Origin: Candidatus Kuenenia hertensis
GTDB taxonomy: Bacteria; Planctomycetota; Brocadiia; Brocadiales; Brocadiaceae
Direction: 5' to 3'
Length of the DNA: 64,000 nt
Assembly (NCBI GenBank): GCA_021646465.1
Contig: SOET01000025.1
Coordinates: 1 to 64,000 of the forward strand
A program made the translations under genes and the position numbers. The notes below the pieces were generated by a model that did not search any database, had not been told where the DNA came from, and worked only from the letters and a program-made list of their open reading frames with translations. Positions 28,662 through 39,329 of this stretch are shown here, one piece after another. Position 1 is the first letter of the stretch; each line of letters begins with the position of its first letter.

Positions 28662-29411
28662 TCACTGCAAAACACCAAGCCAGTCTCTTAATAAAAATTG
28701 AATCCTTCCGATAAGTAACGATAATCTCCCCATTACAGTATATCCAAAAGACGCGCCAAACGAGATCATCAGAAACCAGACGCCAATCTTGGAGATTGCT
28801 CCTATAGAACCCTTATGTTCAACCGAAAAGATAAAATAAATAAGAACAGAAATAACGCCAAGCAGGATGAGCAACGTGTTAATACTGGAAAATATGGTTT
28901 CTCCGCCGGAAAATAGCGGATGCAAGGAAGGTTTTATTTGTTCAAGAATAAAAGCAGAAATCACCCTTGGAATACTGACGCCCGCGCCGAGGCCAACCAC
29001 AAACGCAAAAGTCCAGCGGCTTAACCATGATAATCTCCTTGAAAATCTAAGGAGCATGAATATTCCCAGCATCGATGGAATGATTAGTGCATACTGCGGA
29101 GATTTTTCGACTGCTGCAGAAAACAACGGCACAATAAGCGGGTCATACAAATCGGGTTTTAAAAAATTATACCACGTTATGATTATTGTATACCCTAACG
29201 AAACGCCGACATACAGGTTTTCAGCAATCTTAAACGCGGGATTGTCTCTGTAAAGAAAACTGTAAATTGCCAGCGTCAGTCCTGCCCCCAGAATAATTCC
29301 AAATCCATCCGAAGAGAAAGGCAACCGTCCCAATGCCATCAGGACAATATTGACACTGACAAACAAGATAATAGAGCCAATAAGAATATAATAATTAGAA
29401 TCTTTACGCAT
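28662..29411 (-). CDS. integral membrane protein, fourth gene of the DUF6754 operon
   Basis: The protein is 249 residues from ATG 29411, which is chosen because ATGCGTAA overlaps the stop of the preceding gene; a longer reading from 29459 is possible. Seven or so hydrophobic helices span its length with no soluble domain or signature. It is the last of four overlapping or closely spaced membrane genes. No function is known. Confidence 0.78.
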   Translation of the reverse strand: MRKDSNYYILIGSIILFVSVNIVLMALGRLPFSSDGFGIILGAGLTLAIYSFLYRDNPAFKIAENLYVGVSLGYTIIITWYNFLKPDLYDPLIVPLFSAAVEKSPQYALIIPSMLGIFMLLRFSRRLSWLSRWTFAFVVGLGAGVSIPRVISAFILEQIKPSLHPLFSGGETIFSSINTLLILLGVISVLIYFIFSVEHKGSIGAISKIGVWFLMISFGASFGYTVMGRLSLLIGRIQFLLRDWLGVLQ

Positions 29412-30219
29412 GCCGCGCCTTTCTGGAGGCAAAATAAATAACATTTCCAAAAATAACAAACAGAATGATTATTACATGCACAACACTTTGCGGTCTCATT
29501 CCGCTCACGGCGCTTGCCTCTTTTCCCACCAACGCTTCATATTCTGCCGCGCCTTTTAATCCTCCAAGCAAGCCCACCAACTGTTTTGACTGGAGAAAAG
29601 GGTACATATCCGGTCCCATAACAGCAGTACACCCGGCGCCAAGCTCAAATTTATATTTTTCCTTTCCGTAAACAATCCAGAGTTCTATTGTTGTACCAGC
29701 GGCAAGATCAAGCAATAATTCAATATCCCTTAACGACTCAACTCCCTTCAATATCGGCAAAGTAGAAGTTTCATTTCCATAATAATCTTTTGGAAAGGCC
29801 GTGTACAAATTCTCTCCCATATTTATAATGAGTGATGCGGAACCTGGTTTAAAACCGAGAAACGCATAATCAGTACCGTTTACTTTCTGATACTGATCCG
29901 CCACAGACACGATTGCCTGCTCCGCCAAGCCAGGCGAGCCGGGGTAATGAGTCATACCTATTACCTTTAAATTTCTCCGAAAACAGTGATGGAGAAAAGC
30001 AATTGCCATTGGTTGCAGTTCTTCCTTCGAAGAAGGGTCATAATCAAACGATATAAGCACATGTGATCCTTCAGGAAGCGATTCCACCTTGTTATATACT
30101 CCCCGAACCGGTATTGAAGCGGGTATCGGCAGTTCAAATCGTAAAACGAGAGAGACAATAACCGCTACCGCTATGATTGCAAAAATGATACGGCGATCGA
30201 CCCGCAATAATCTTTCCAC
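29404..30219 (-). CDS. membrane-anchored protein of the DUF6754 operon
   Basis: The 271-residue protein starts at GTG inside the sequence TAGTG that ends the upstream gene. One N-terminal helix (about 10-27) and one C-terminal helix (about 245-263) flank a soluble domain of about 200 residues. That domain contains VLISFDYDPSSKEELQPMA and GLAEQAIVS, resembling a sensor or peptidase-like fold, but no catalytic motif is recognised. It is coupled to both neighbours. Confidence 0.78.
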   Translation of the reverse strand: MERLLRVDRRIIFAIIAVAVIVSLVLRFELPIPASIPVRGVYNKVESLPEGSHVLISFDYDPSSKEELQPMAIAFLHHCFRRNLKVIGMTHYPGSPGLAEQAIVSVADQYQKVNGTDYAFLGFKPGSASLIINMGENLYTAFPKDYYGNETSTLPILKGVESLRDIELLLDLAAGTTIELWIVYGKEKYKFELGAGCTAVMGPDMYPFLQSKQLVGLLGGLKGAAEYEALVGKEASAVSGMRPQSVVHVIIILFVIFGNVIYFASRKARHA

Positions 30220-30872
30220 TATTCCCCTCCACCCAGATAAGAGCGTTCAATACCAAAAATTATTTTTATCGAAGTAGCAATAGCTCCAAAGCTTACTCCC
30301 AGCAAAATTCCTCTTTTTGCCGCAAGATTGGGAACTGCCATTATCCAATCGGCAACTGCCGGTATGTAATGAGAAATGTAGTTTCCGATAGGAACTCTCC
30401 CGAGCATAACAACAATGGCTGCGATAAGCAGCACAGCGGATTCCCTTGTACGGGCGCGGAAGGTTCTGTATGCTGCGGAGGCAATGAAAAATGCCAGGAT
30501 GGAAAAGATTGTCGCCCCCGCCGGAACTTGCACATAAGAGTATAGCCAGTCCAGCATCGTCCCTTCCTGCTTATCATGCCAGAAAAATTTCCCTCCGTTT
30601 AAGAGGCCAAATATAATGGTAATTGCAGCTCCAAAAAAAACAAAAATACTGTAACCCCACCCTTCGATTTTTCTCTTCATCCTTGTCCAATGGAGATGGA
30701 ATAAGCTGTATGCGCCAATAAATACAGCAAACCCCGCGATAATCCTGTCCCATCTTGTTACGACTTCAAGCAAATTCTGCGAGAGTTTATGAGGAACGTA
30801 ATATTGCATTGCCATGAGTAAGCCCATAACAAAGGCAATGATAAGTGGAATTGTCCGTTTTAAAAAATTCAT
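30219..30872 (-). CDS. integral membrane protein of the DUF6754 operon
   Basis: The 217-residue protein has about six transmembrane helices and short loops. No known family motif is recognised. It ends in TAG overlapping the GTG start of the next gene and begins 22 bp after the DUF6754 gene. It probably forms a membrane complex with its three operon partners (inference). Confidence 0.78.
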   Translation of the reverse strand: MNFLKRTIPLIIAFVMGLLMAMQYYVPHKLSQNLLEVVTRWDRIIAGFAVFIGAYSLFHLHWTRMKRKIEGWGYSIFVFFGAAITIIFGLLNGGKFFWHDKQEGTMLDWLYSYVQVPAGATIFSILAFFIASAAYRTFRARTRESAVLLIAAIVVMLGRVPIGNYISHYIPAVADWIMAVPNLAAKRGILLGVSFGAIATSIKIIFGIERSYLGGGE

Positions 30873-30894
30873 AAGTGATTGCCTTCTTTAAGTA

Positions 30895-32169
30895 TTAAAA
30901 TGCCTCAAACAGATGCGTAATAAATCTCAGTCCAAAACTCGCCATGAATGTGCCTAGCAATAAGATTATAATAAGGAGACCCTTTCCAACATCCTGTGCC
31001 CTAAGCGTGCCCATAAGCATTGGTTCTCTTGATAAATAAGCGCTCGCAGCGTAAAGCTCTTCCCCAATCAATGTGTAATCGCACGTAGTTATAAAAAAGG
31101 GCAGTTGTGTATAGGCATCGGTGCCCGCAATTTGTATCGCTCCTGTAGATGCACCTGTTTCTGCTAGCAGCAACGCCTCCGCATAGAAATATCCCATAAA
31201 AAAATTGGCTGCCGGTCTTTCACGCGTCATGATACCGCTTACCGCAGCCACATAAGGGAACTGCTCGGCAGCAACAAGAAATACGTTATCCTGATTGTAA
31301 GCATCAGGTCTTCCCGCTTCAAGATACGATTCCTTTACCACCTCCTGACTAACGGACATAACGATAGGGTCGCTGTTTACCACTTTAAGAATGGCATCGT
31401 AATCCGCAATCTTACGGGCAATCCTGCCCAGAATATTGGTGGCCGCAATCGTTGATATTGTTCCCATAGGGGTTAATCCATGTACAAAAAGCACCGGCTT
31501 ACCCATTTCCGTGGCGCGTCCCAGGGCTTCATCAACTGCCTCAAGACCTCCTATCTTCCGTAAAAACATATCAGGATTTCGGCGTGCGTGCAGAATGAAA
31601 TAGATGACAATGACAGAAAAGACAATCATAATGGCAAAATTGTTTGTCTTTTTTCTGTCCAGCCAGTTTCCCCGCGGTCTGGCAGAAACAATACTATCGG
31701 AAAAAACCTTTTCCTCTCCGGAAATCATGGCAAGTTTAAAATAAAACCGCTGATTTTTCTCCATTGTTTCCCCGTTAAAAACCTTTTGGGGATTTATCTG
31801 CACATAATGATAATCACCATTATCTTCTTTATAGCCATAAATTTCAGGAGCGCTTTTTCGATAACTTGTATTTGATTCGATACGTAACGCTTCCTTTTCA
31901 AAGGAACCATTCTTTTCTTTGTCCACATAAATAGCATAGTAAACATTTGCGCTATCGCTGGGAGAAGCAGACCATGTTAACGAAACAGTTTCTCCGGAGT
32001 CGTTTGGCGTGTCAAAGGCAGAAAACTCTTTTGGAGGAATGAGAAACGAAGGCAACTCCGCACAGATTGCAATCGCGGGGAAAAATACTATTAAACTGAT
32101 AATAAATATATAAGCATTTTTTCTTATTGTTGTTTTTTTTGAAAAGGGAAAAAACATGGAATATCGCAA
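30895..32169 (-). CDS. DUF6754-type exported membrane protein
   Basis: The 424-residue protein has a signal sequence (about 12-36) and an exported fibronectin-III-like domain (about 40-160; SPSDSANVYYAIYVDKE). A transmembrane helix (about 175-192), a conserved cytoplasmic region (GKPVLFVHGLTPMGTISTIAA, TYTQ-like segments) and a C-terminal helix near 400 follow. The conserved part matches DUF6754, found with the same small membrane partners in several anaerobes. The role is unknown. It is the first gene of the operon. Confidence 0.78.
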   Translation of the reverse strand: MRYSMFFPFSKKTTIRKNAYIFIISLIVFFPAIAICAELPSFLIPPKEFSAFDTPNDSGETVSLTWSASPSDSANVYYAIYVDKEKNGSFEKEALRIESNTSYRKSAPEIYGYKEDNGDYHYVQINPQKVFNGETMEKNQRFYFKLAMISGEEKVFSDSIVSARPRGNWLDRKKTNNFAIMIVFSVIVIYFILHARRNPDMFLRKIGGLEAVDEALGRATEMGKPVLFVHGLTPMGTISTIAATNILGRIARKIADYDAILKVVNSDPIVMSVSQEVVKESYLEAGRPDAYNQDNVFLVAAEQFPYVAAVSGIMTRERPAANFFMGYFYAEALLLAETGASTGAIQIAGTDAYTQLPFFITTCDYTLIGEELYAASAYLSREPMLMGTLRAQDVGKGLLIIILLLGTFMASFGLRFITHLFEAF

Positions 32170-32398
32170 ATCTATTAAGGCTAAATTAGGTAAAATCTTA
32201 TCGTTTTTTCATTATAATTTATTGCCCTCAAATTACAACAGGAAAGTCGTTGTATGTGACATTGAAAATAACAATCACAAAAATCACTTAAAACTATTAA
32301 TATCTTGAGCTTGCTAAACACCCCAACTTTGACTACATTGTATATTATTAACCCTTCAATGCTTACTTAACTTTTTATCACACTTTCTTTGATTATAA

Positions 32399-33232
32399 AT
32401 GAACAGTCACGCATCGCCTTTATTTAAAGTACTCACCATAGCCGGTTCGGACAGTATTGGCGGGGCGGGGATACAGGCGGATACGAAAACCATTACAGCA
32501 TTGGGTGGGTACGCGACTACTGCTATCACCGCCTTAACCGCGCAAAACACGCTGGGAGTGTACTCCGTTCATGCAGTTCCTGCGTCATTTGTGGCACAAC
32601 AAATCGATGCGGTATTATCCGATACGGGTGCTGATGCCGTTAAAACAGGAATGTTGTTAAACAAGGATATCGTCGGAACGGTCGCTGCCAAACTCAGCTA
32701 TTACGCGCTTACATCCGTTGTAGTCGACCCGGTCATGTTGTCAAAAAATGGCGCAGTGTTACTGACAGAAGATGCTATTCAGGCATTGACTTCTCAATTG
32801 TTTCCTCTGTCTTCTATTATCACGCCGAATATCCCTGAGGCAGAATACCTTTCTGGTTTAAAAATTCAAAACATATCTGATGCTGAAAAGGTAGCAAAAT
32901 GCTTATACAAACTTGGCCCCGCAAACGTGCTCATAAAGGGTGGTCATGCTATAGATTCGTGTGATATGAAGAACAGCAATAGAGTAACTGATCTTTTATA
33001 CAACGGGAAGTACTTTGAGTACATTGAAGATGAATACCTGCCGGCAAAACATGTTCATGGCACCGGATGTGTTTATGCCTCTGCAATTGCCGCGTATCTT
33101 GCAAAGGGATACGACATCACAGTGGCAGTTTCGAAAGCCAGGAAGTTTGTTACACGCTGTATTAAAAAATCATTTTCTCCGGGCAGGGGATATGAGGTTA
33201 TCGATCAGTTTGGGGCGTTACAATTCCCTTGA
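32399..33232 (+). CDS. thiD: hydroxymethylpyrimidine/phosphomethylpyrimidine kinase
   Basis: The 277-residue enzyme phosphorylates HMP and HMP-P in thiamine synthesis. Family motifs are clear: IAGSDSIGGAGIQADTKT, TALTAQNTLGV, VVDPVML, TPNIPEAEYL and HGTGCVYASAIAAYLAKG. The length is normal. It is monocistronic here. Confidence 0.94.
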   Translation: MNSHASPLFKVLTIAGSDSIGGAGIQADTKTITALGGYATTAITALTAQNTLGVYSVHAVPASFVAQQIDAVLSDTGADAVKTGMLLNKDIVGTVAAKLSYYALTSVVVDPVMLSKNGAVLLTEDAIQALTSQLFPLSSIITPNIPEAEYLSGLKIQNISDAEKVAKCLYKLGPANVLIKGGHAIDSCDMKNSNRVTDLLYNGKYFEYIEDEYLPAKHVHGTGCVYASAIAAYLAKGYDITVAVSKARKFVTRCIKKSFSPGRGYEVIDQFGALQFP

Positions 33233-33347
33233 ATTCACTTACTATGCTTGTTATAATTTTGAAATGGTATAGCCATTCCTGTTTTGAATTACAATAGATA
33301 CCACTCTATAAAAGTCCGTATTTGTTCGTAATTGAGGAAACGATAGT

Positions 33348-33983
33348 ATGCAACAGGTTATTGCACTGGAATCAAGCGTACTCGTATTAAACAAGTTTTT
33401 CATGGCTCTCCATGTAATCTCCGCGAAACGGGCATTTACATTGTTGTGTAAACAAATTGCGGAGGTTATTTACGTAGATGAGGGGAAGTATAGTTCTTAT
33501 AATTTTGAAAGCTGGAAGGATGTTTCTGCTTATAAGGCCACTCTCGGATTAACTGATGACGATAAAACGAGTTGGGTAAAAACTGTTTCTTTTTCAATTG
33601 AGGTGCCGAAGATTATCAGGCTCTTATCTTACGATAAATTCCCTCAATCTTCTTTGAAGTTTAACCGAAGGAACATTTTCGCACGAGACGAAAACAAATG
33701 CCAATACTGTGGCAAACGTTTTCCGGTTTCTGAACTGAGTTTTGATCATGTAGTGCCAAGGGCATATGACGGAAAAACTACTTGGGAAAACGTGGTATGC
33801 GCGTGTACTGAATGCAATAAACGAAAAGGTGGCAGAACTCCTGAACAGGCGGGAATGAAGTTGATCAGAAAACCTGTCAAACCAAAACACAGCCCTATAT
33901 TGAGATTGAAGCTGCGGTCAGAGAAATATGAATCGTGGAAACAATTTTTGGACGAAGCGTATTGGTCGGTCCCTTTAAAATAG
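33348..33983 (+). CDS. HNH endonuclease family protein
   Basis: The 211-residue protein has a C-terminal HNH domain with zinc-binding CQYCGKRF, the catalytic FDHVVPRAYDG and CTECNKRKGGRT. The N-terminal 100 residues (LNKFFMALHVISAKRAFTLL) are typical of the common bacterial McrA-like HNH group, which sits alone rather than in restriction operons. It probably nicks or cuts DNA, with the physiological target unknown. Confidence 0.88.
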   Translation: MQQVIALESSVLVLNKFFMALHVISAKRAFTLLCKQIAEVIYVDEGKYSSYNFESWKDVSAYKATLGLTDDDKTSWVKTVSFSIEVPKIIRLLSYDKFPQSSLKFNRRNIFARDENKCQYCGKRFPVSELSFDHVVPRAYDGKTTWENVVCACTECNKRKGGRTPEQAGMKLIRKPVKPKHSPILRLKLRSEKYESWKQFLDEAYWSVPLK

Positions 33984-34050
33984 ACCCTCTTTTAACGCCT
34001 TCAGACTATAAGCTGTCGCGACATTGCGAAAGTAATTAATCCTGCTTGCC

Positions 34051-35326
<1,276 letters not shown>

Positions 35327-35393
35327 ATATAATTCGGCAAATCATAAATTAGGTCGCCTTTGGCAGCACTTTTTTTTGATAAAATATTTTAAT

Positions 35394-35421
35394 GCAGGGG
35401 CTGAAAATCTTCAGCCCCTGC
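35394..35421. repeat. 12-bp perfect hairpin after the ferredoxin gene
   Basis: GCAGGGGCTGAA and TTCAGCCCCTGC are perfectly paired around a 4-nt loop. There is no T-run, so it is an imperfect terminator or a repeat-family palindrome. Confidence 0.6.
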
Positions 35422-35455
35422 CAAGTTTGAAAATTTCTATGCATAACAATACTCG

Positions 35456-36460
35456 TTGCTTTACCTCGTTAATACCGGGAACTCTGTCATGGAAGATCAA
35501 CATAATCACGAAATCAAAAAATATGCCCCTTTAGATTTCAGCAAGATCAATACCTATTCGATAAAGGAACGCCAGAACCTTTCCAATATCCATCTTTTTG
35601 CCAAACCGTCATTGCCCTCCGAAGGAATAAACACTTTTTTCGAATCCTTGCCGGAAATCCTTGCTTCGGCAAATCTGCGCAAGGTCATTGACGCCATCGT
35701 TTTGGCACGCCGGAACAAGCGCCCGGTTGTGATGTCCTTTGGAGCACACGTAATTAAATGCGGTTTGTCACCTCTCATTATTGATTTGATGAAACGAAAC
35801 ATTATAACCGCCCTTGCCATGAATGGAGCCTCAGCAATTCACGATTATGAGGTATCCCTGATAGGCGCAACTTCGGAAGACGTGGCAGAAAGCTTGAAAG
35901 ACGGGAGCTTTGGTATGACAAAAGAAACTCCCGCGGCATTTCAAATCGCTTCGGCAAATGGGGCAAAGGATGGGATTGGATTGGGAAGGGCAATGGGAGA
36001 GAAAATACTTGCTGATAATAATACCTATACCGACCTGAGTGTATTAGCCTGGAGTGCGAAACTAAACATACCGGCCACTGTACACGCTGCGCTGGGTACC
36101 GACACTATTTACATGCATCCGAATATTTCCGGCAAAGACATGGGAGAATCCAGCCACACTGATTTCAGGATTCTTGCCTCAATAGTCTCCGATCTGGAAG
36201 GAGGCGTCTGGCTTAACGTCGGGTCTGCGGTCATCATGCCGGAGGTCTTTCTTAAAGTGCTTACCGTGGCAAGGAACGTGGGGAACAAAGTGGAAAATTT
36301 TGTAACGGTAAACATGGATATGATCCAGCATTACCGGCCACAAACCAACGTATTGAAAAGGCCGACCCGGGCAGGGTACGCAATTACTGGCCACCACGAA
36401 ATCATGTTTCCCTTACTCAGGATGGGCATTCTTTCAAAACTTGGCGCTGAGAATGAGTAA
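35456..36460 (+). CDS. deoxyhypusine-synthase-like conserved protein
   Basis: The 334-residue cytosolic protein has PVVMSFGAHVIKCGLSPLII, IITALAMNGASAIHDYEVSL and WLNVGSAVIMPEVFLK. This order (G-hydrophobic-G, a 'D.E' acidic turn, then a Gly-rich loop) recalls the deoxyhypusine synthase fold, but the lysine-centred motif of true DHS is not evident, so I treat it as a distant homologue. The start could be ATG 35488 (MEDQHNHEIKK). It overlaps the endonuclease gene by 8 nt (ATGAGTAA). Confidence 0.6.
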   Translation: MLYLVNTGNSVMEDQHNHEIKKYAPLDFSKINTYSIKERQNLSNIHLFAKPSLPSEGINTFFESLPEILASANLRKVIDAIVLARRNKRPVVMSFGAHVIKCGLSPLIIDLMKRNIITALAMNGASAIHDYEVSLIGATSEDVAESLKDGSFGMTKETPAAFQIASANGAKDGIGLGRAMGEKILADNNTYTDLSVLAWSAKLNIPATVHAALGTDTIYMHPNISGKDMGESSHTDFRILASIVSDLEGGVWLNVGSAVIMPEVFLKVLTVARNVGNKVENFVTVNMDMIQHYRPQTNVLKRPTRAGYAITGHHEIMFPLLRMGILSKLGAENE

Positions 36461-37097
36461 GAAAAATACCCTTTTGAACATATACCAGAAGATGTTTGAT
36501 TCCCTTGGGCCTCAGCAATGGTGGCCAGGCGAAACGCAATTCGAAATCATCATTGGCGCAATATTGACCCAGAATACCAATTGGGCGAATGTCGAAAAGG
36601 CGATCAATAATATAAAAAAGGCAAAAAAACTTACCCCAAAAGAAATACATTCATTAAGTTTAGCTGAACTTGCGGAACTGGTTCGCCCGTCAGGGTTCTT
36701 TAATGTCAAGGCAAAACGCGTTAAAACATTTGTCGACTGGTTGTTTTCAAAATATAAGGGCAATCTCGCAGCCATGTTTAATCAGAACTACCAAACGCTT
36801 CGGGAAGAATTGCTTGGCATAAACGGCATTGGGCCGGAAACGGCGGATTCTATTCTGCTCTATGCGGGAAACATGCCTACTTTTGTTATAGATGCCTATA
36901 CGCACCGAATATTTTCCCGACACGGCCTCGTCCCTGAAGAAAGTACTTACGATGAAATGAAATCGTTCTTTGAAGACAACCTGCCGGAAGACACTGCATT
37001 ATTCAATGAATTCCACGCCCTGATCGTAAACATCGGCAAGTTGTTTTGCAAACCCAAAAGGGTGTGTGAGCAGTGCCCTTTGCTTGAGTTTTTGTAA
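36453..37097 (+). CDS. endonuclease III-like DNA glycosylase with Fe-S cluster
   Basis: The protein is 214 residues from ATG 36453, preferred because ATGAGTAA overlaps the previous stop. It has the HhH-GPD fold: TQNTNWANVEKA, the hairpin LLGINGIGPETADSILLYA, catalytic VIDAYTHRIF and the Fe-S loop C-X6-C-X2-C (CKPKRVCEQC) with a fourth Cys probably upstream. The pattern resembles the Mlr/MutY-related endonuclease III group rather than classic Nth. It repairs oxidised or mismatched bases (family inference). Confidence 0.85.
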   Translation: MSKKNTLLNIYQKMFDSLGPQQWWPGETQFEIIIGAILTQNTNWANVEKAINNIKKAKKLTPKEIHSLSLAELAELVRPSGFFNVKAKRVKTFVDWLFSKYKGNLAAMFNQNYQTLREELLGINGIGPETADSILLYAGNMPTFVIDAYTHRIFSRHGLVPEESTYDEMKSFFEDNLPEDTALFNEFHALIVNIGKLFCKPKRVCEQCPLLEFL

Positions 37098-37171
37098 CTA
37101 TTCGGCGTAAACATTACGGTCAAACATGATAGCATCAGGCGCTAAGCATTTATCGCATCACATCCTCCGTT

Positions 37172-37258
37172 GCCCAACGCCGCGCATCACCGGCAACAAA
37201 AAGCAGAGCGACTAAGGAGCGGCGCTTTTTGTTGCCCGAGTGAATGCGATTGTTAGAT
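37172..37258 (-). other. attC recombination site of the apeA cassette
   Basis: This 87-bp site on the minus strand starts with R'' ATCTAAC (37258-37252) and ends with R' GTTGGGC (37178-37172). The arms pair: AATCGCATTCACTCGGGCAA with TTGCCGGTGATGCGCGGCG, and the inner GGCAACAAAAAGC with GCTTTTTGTTGCC. The apeA stop codon lies inside R''. The R'' core is the exact reverse complement of the cassette's leading GTTAGAT at 38665-38659. Confidence 0.88.
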
Positions 37259-38642
37259 TTCATTGAACTTCTGCTTGAGTTTATAGTTATTTGTCAGTAT
37301 CCCTTGGATTTCCGACTCTGTGAAACCTAGCTGCTGTAGAAGATGGAGTTGAAAGATGGCTTCCATTTTTTGACACAACACCCATAAATCCATACCTTTA
37401 GCAGACTCCTCTTCTAACTCTTCACTATAATGGGTTAGGTAGTTTCTGGTATTGACTATCCCTCTAACTATTTTGTTGCGCTCCTTGCTATTCCCTAGAT
37501 ATGTCTTATACGGCTCGATAATTTTTTTAATTCTTTGTCCTAGATTAATTTCGTTACCGTGAAATAATCGACCTCTCAACCATTTTCGATGTTCTTTTGG
37601 CGCTAAGCAAAGCATGGTAGCTACGAGCTTCCTGAATTTGCCTCTATCCATAAGGGTTTCGGACGATGTTCTCCTATGGTAGGTCTCCAAACCTTGCGCT
37701 AGCGCTAAAAACTTCCCGTCTAAGTATTTGTGAGTTCCTGTGACAGCCGAAAAATATAAACCGAGCGCTGGCCTTATTGTTGAGTAAGCTTCAAGCCAAT
37801 TATTAATTATAACCTCGGCATTTTCACGAACTTGCCCAAATCGAAACAACATTCTATGGCTGTAGATTTTAGGTATCTCCTCAGAAAATGGGAGGCTTGG
37901 ATAATATACTTTAATAGGCACTGGTCTCTTTTTGCCATCCGACCCCTCGGTTATGATTTCATTTGAGGTGGCAGAAACATCACTGATGGTGACGGTTGCA
38001 TCAACTGCAAAACAGAGCAAATATGTTATCTGATGCAGTGTTGCAATGAAATCGGGAAGTTCTTTAGCTTCATCAGAAGATAATTTTAAATATGCTTGTT
38101 GGGTTATCTTTGCTTCAGTTGTGTTAGGGGGTTCTGGAAGTGTATAGCCAAAATAAATATGAAGTTTGAAACCATTTCTTAGGTTGTAAACAATTTCGTC
38201 TTGGGGTGTGTAGCTTATTGTGGCTGTCCTGTAATCATCGCCATATGACACAGATATCCCGCCTGATCCCAAGCCATTCATTTAGCCCCTCGACTGAAAA
38301 AGATACTGTGTTGAATGTAACTGCCTCGTCTTTTTCGTACGCAACGCCGCTTAACACTTGGTTTACATGCACTAATGATTTAGAAATTCCTCCGAACGCA
38401 AAATTCTTCTTTTTGTAAAAACAACTTTCTAGAGTTATCAGACCATCTTTTTCTACATGGCCAATAATTCGACTGAGATCATCTTCTCCATTAAGTGCTT
38501 TAATGCTTTCGTCAAAAAGCCCGACAACTTCCAGTTCAATATCACCACCATCCGATATAGTGAGAGTTTCCGGGATCTTCTTGCTCTCATTATCGGGAAG
38601 CCAAAAATAGCCGGACTTTTTGTATTCTTCTTTAATTCTCAC
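37253..38642 (-). pseudogene. apeA: ApeA-type HEPN anti-phage gene with a frameshift
   Basis: From the GTG at 38642 (AAGAGG 5 nt upstream) the first frame encodes about 120 residues of an ApeA N-terminal domain (YFWLPDNESKKIPETLTISD, ending EGLNEWLG). The rest lies in a second frame from about 38266 (SGGISVSYGDDYRTATISY) to 37253. It carries the HEPN motif RNYLTH (Rx4H) and ends KFNEI. One extra base near 38267 explains the shift. ApeA is a single-gene RNase-type defence protein in the literature. It is the only gene in a single-gene integron cassette. It may be a true pseudogene, a programmed shift or a read error. Confidence 0.8.
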
Positions 38643-38645
38643 GAG

Positions 38646-38680
38646 AGCCTCTTGGGAAATCTAACAAGTTATTAACAAGT
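38646..38680 (-). other. attI-like integron insertion point
   Basis: On the minus strand ATAACTTGTTAGAT ends at 38659, where the cassette begins. The core GTTAGAT fits GTTRRRY and is the reverse complement of the cassette's own attC R'' core. The preceding ATAACTTG is shared, apart from one base, with ATAAGTTG just before the first cassette at 60514. Confidence 0.7.
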
Positions 38681-38734
38681 TTTCTTCATTTGAACAAACA
38701 GGTATAGCGCACGTCAACCAAAAAAACATTTATG

Positions 38735-38763
38735 TTGACATATGAAGTCATCATAAATATAGT
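38735..38763 (+). promoter_or_regulatory. promoter of the integrase fragment
   Basis: TTGACA (38735-38740) and TATAGT (38758-38763) with a 17-bp spacer lie 56 bp before the integrase ATG, between the insertion point and the gene. Confidence 0.6.
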
Positions 38764-38818
38764 TTCTCACTCGTTAGCAACACATATTGAGTGATAACAG
38801 GAAATAGGATAAGTATTC

Positions 38819-39130
38819 ATGCTCAATATCCCTGTCGCTTTATTTTCAAAATACAGCATACTACTGAGAAAAAAATCGGTTACGGCTTCCCTTCATAATA
38901 ATTATAAAAAATGGTTGCGGTATTACCTCAATTTTTGCCATAAATACTGTTACGTGTATGCTGAACGGGAATTCCTTAAACATTTTACGGTCAAATTGCA
39001 TGAAAAACATCAATCTCCTGCAATGCAGGAGGAGGTAGCACAAGCAGTGTCCCTTTATTACGAGATGCTACAAGCCACCATTCACATTCCCGTCTTGTTC
39101 CCAAGTTCCTGCTTGGGAACACAATTGTGA
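38819..39130 (+). pseudogene. truncated integron-type tyrosine recombinase (IntI-like N-terminus)
   Basis: About 90 residues are a recombinase N-terminal SAM-like domain (FSKYSILLRKKSVTA, YKKWLRYYLNFCHKY, EEVAQAVSLYYEML), closely resembling the start of integron integrases from Nitrospirae, Deltaproteobacteria and planctomycetes. After about 39083 the reading enters a palindromic repeat element and stops at 39130. The catalytic domain with Arg and Tyr is missing. It is divergent from the apeA cassette, exactly the intI-attI-cassette layout. Confidence 0.7.
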
Positions 39131-39255
39131 ATGAAGCTCATGCTTCCTGTTATGAGAAGCGAACCTGACGGCAGGACAGGCGGACGTTCCAAAGCAGGAG
39201 TTTTGAAAGAGCTATGGTCTCTTTTGGAATTTTGCAAAAATTTGGGAATACTCCC
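39083..39255. mobile_element. palindromic repeat element truncating the integrase
   Basis: The element holds hairpins GTTCCCAAG/CTTGGGAAC (39097-39120) and GAAGCTCATGCTTC (39133-39146), then TTCCAAA...TTTGGAA, ending in TTTTGCAAAAATTTGGGAATACTCCC (39231-39255, quoted in part). The right end matches 9454-9483 (GGAATTTTGCAAAAA). The left boundary is fuzzy. It sits exactly where the IntI-like reading loses similarity. Confidence 0.55.
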
Positions 39256-39329
39256 CTCACATTGCGCTAATTTTGCGCTAAAATCAATCAAAGCAAATAG
39301 AATTGATTAAACCCATAAGGACAGATATA

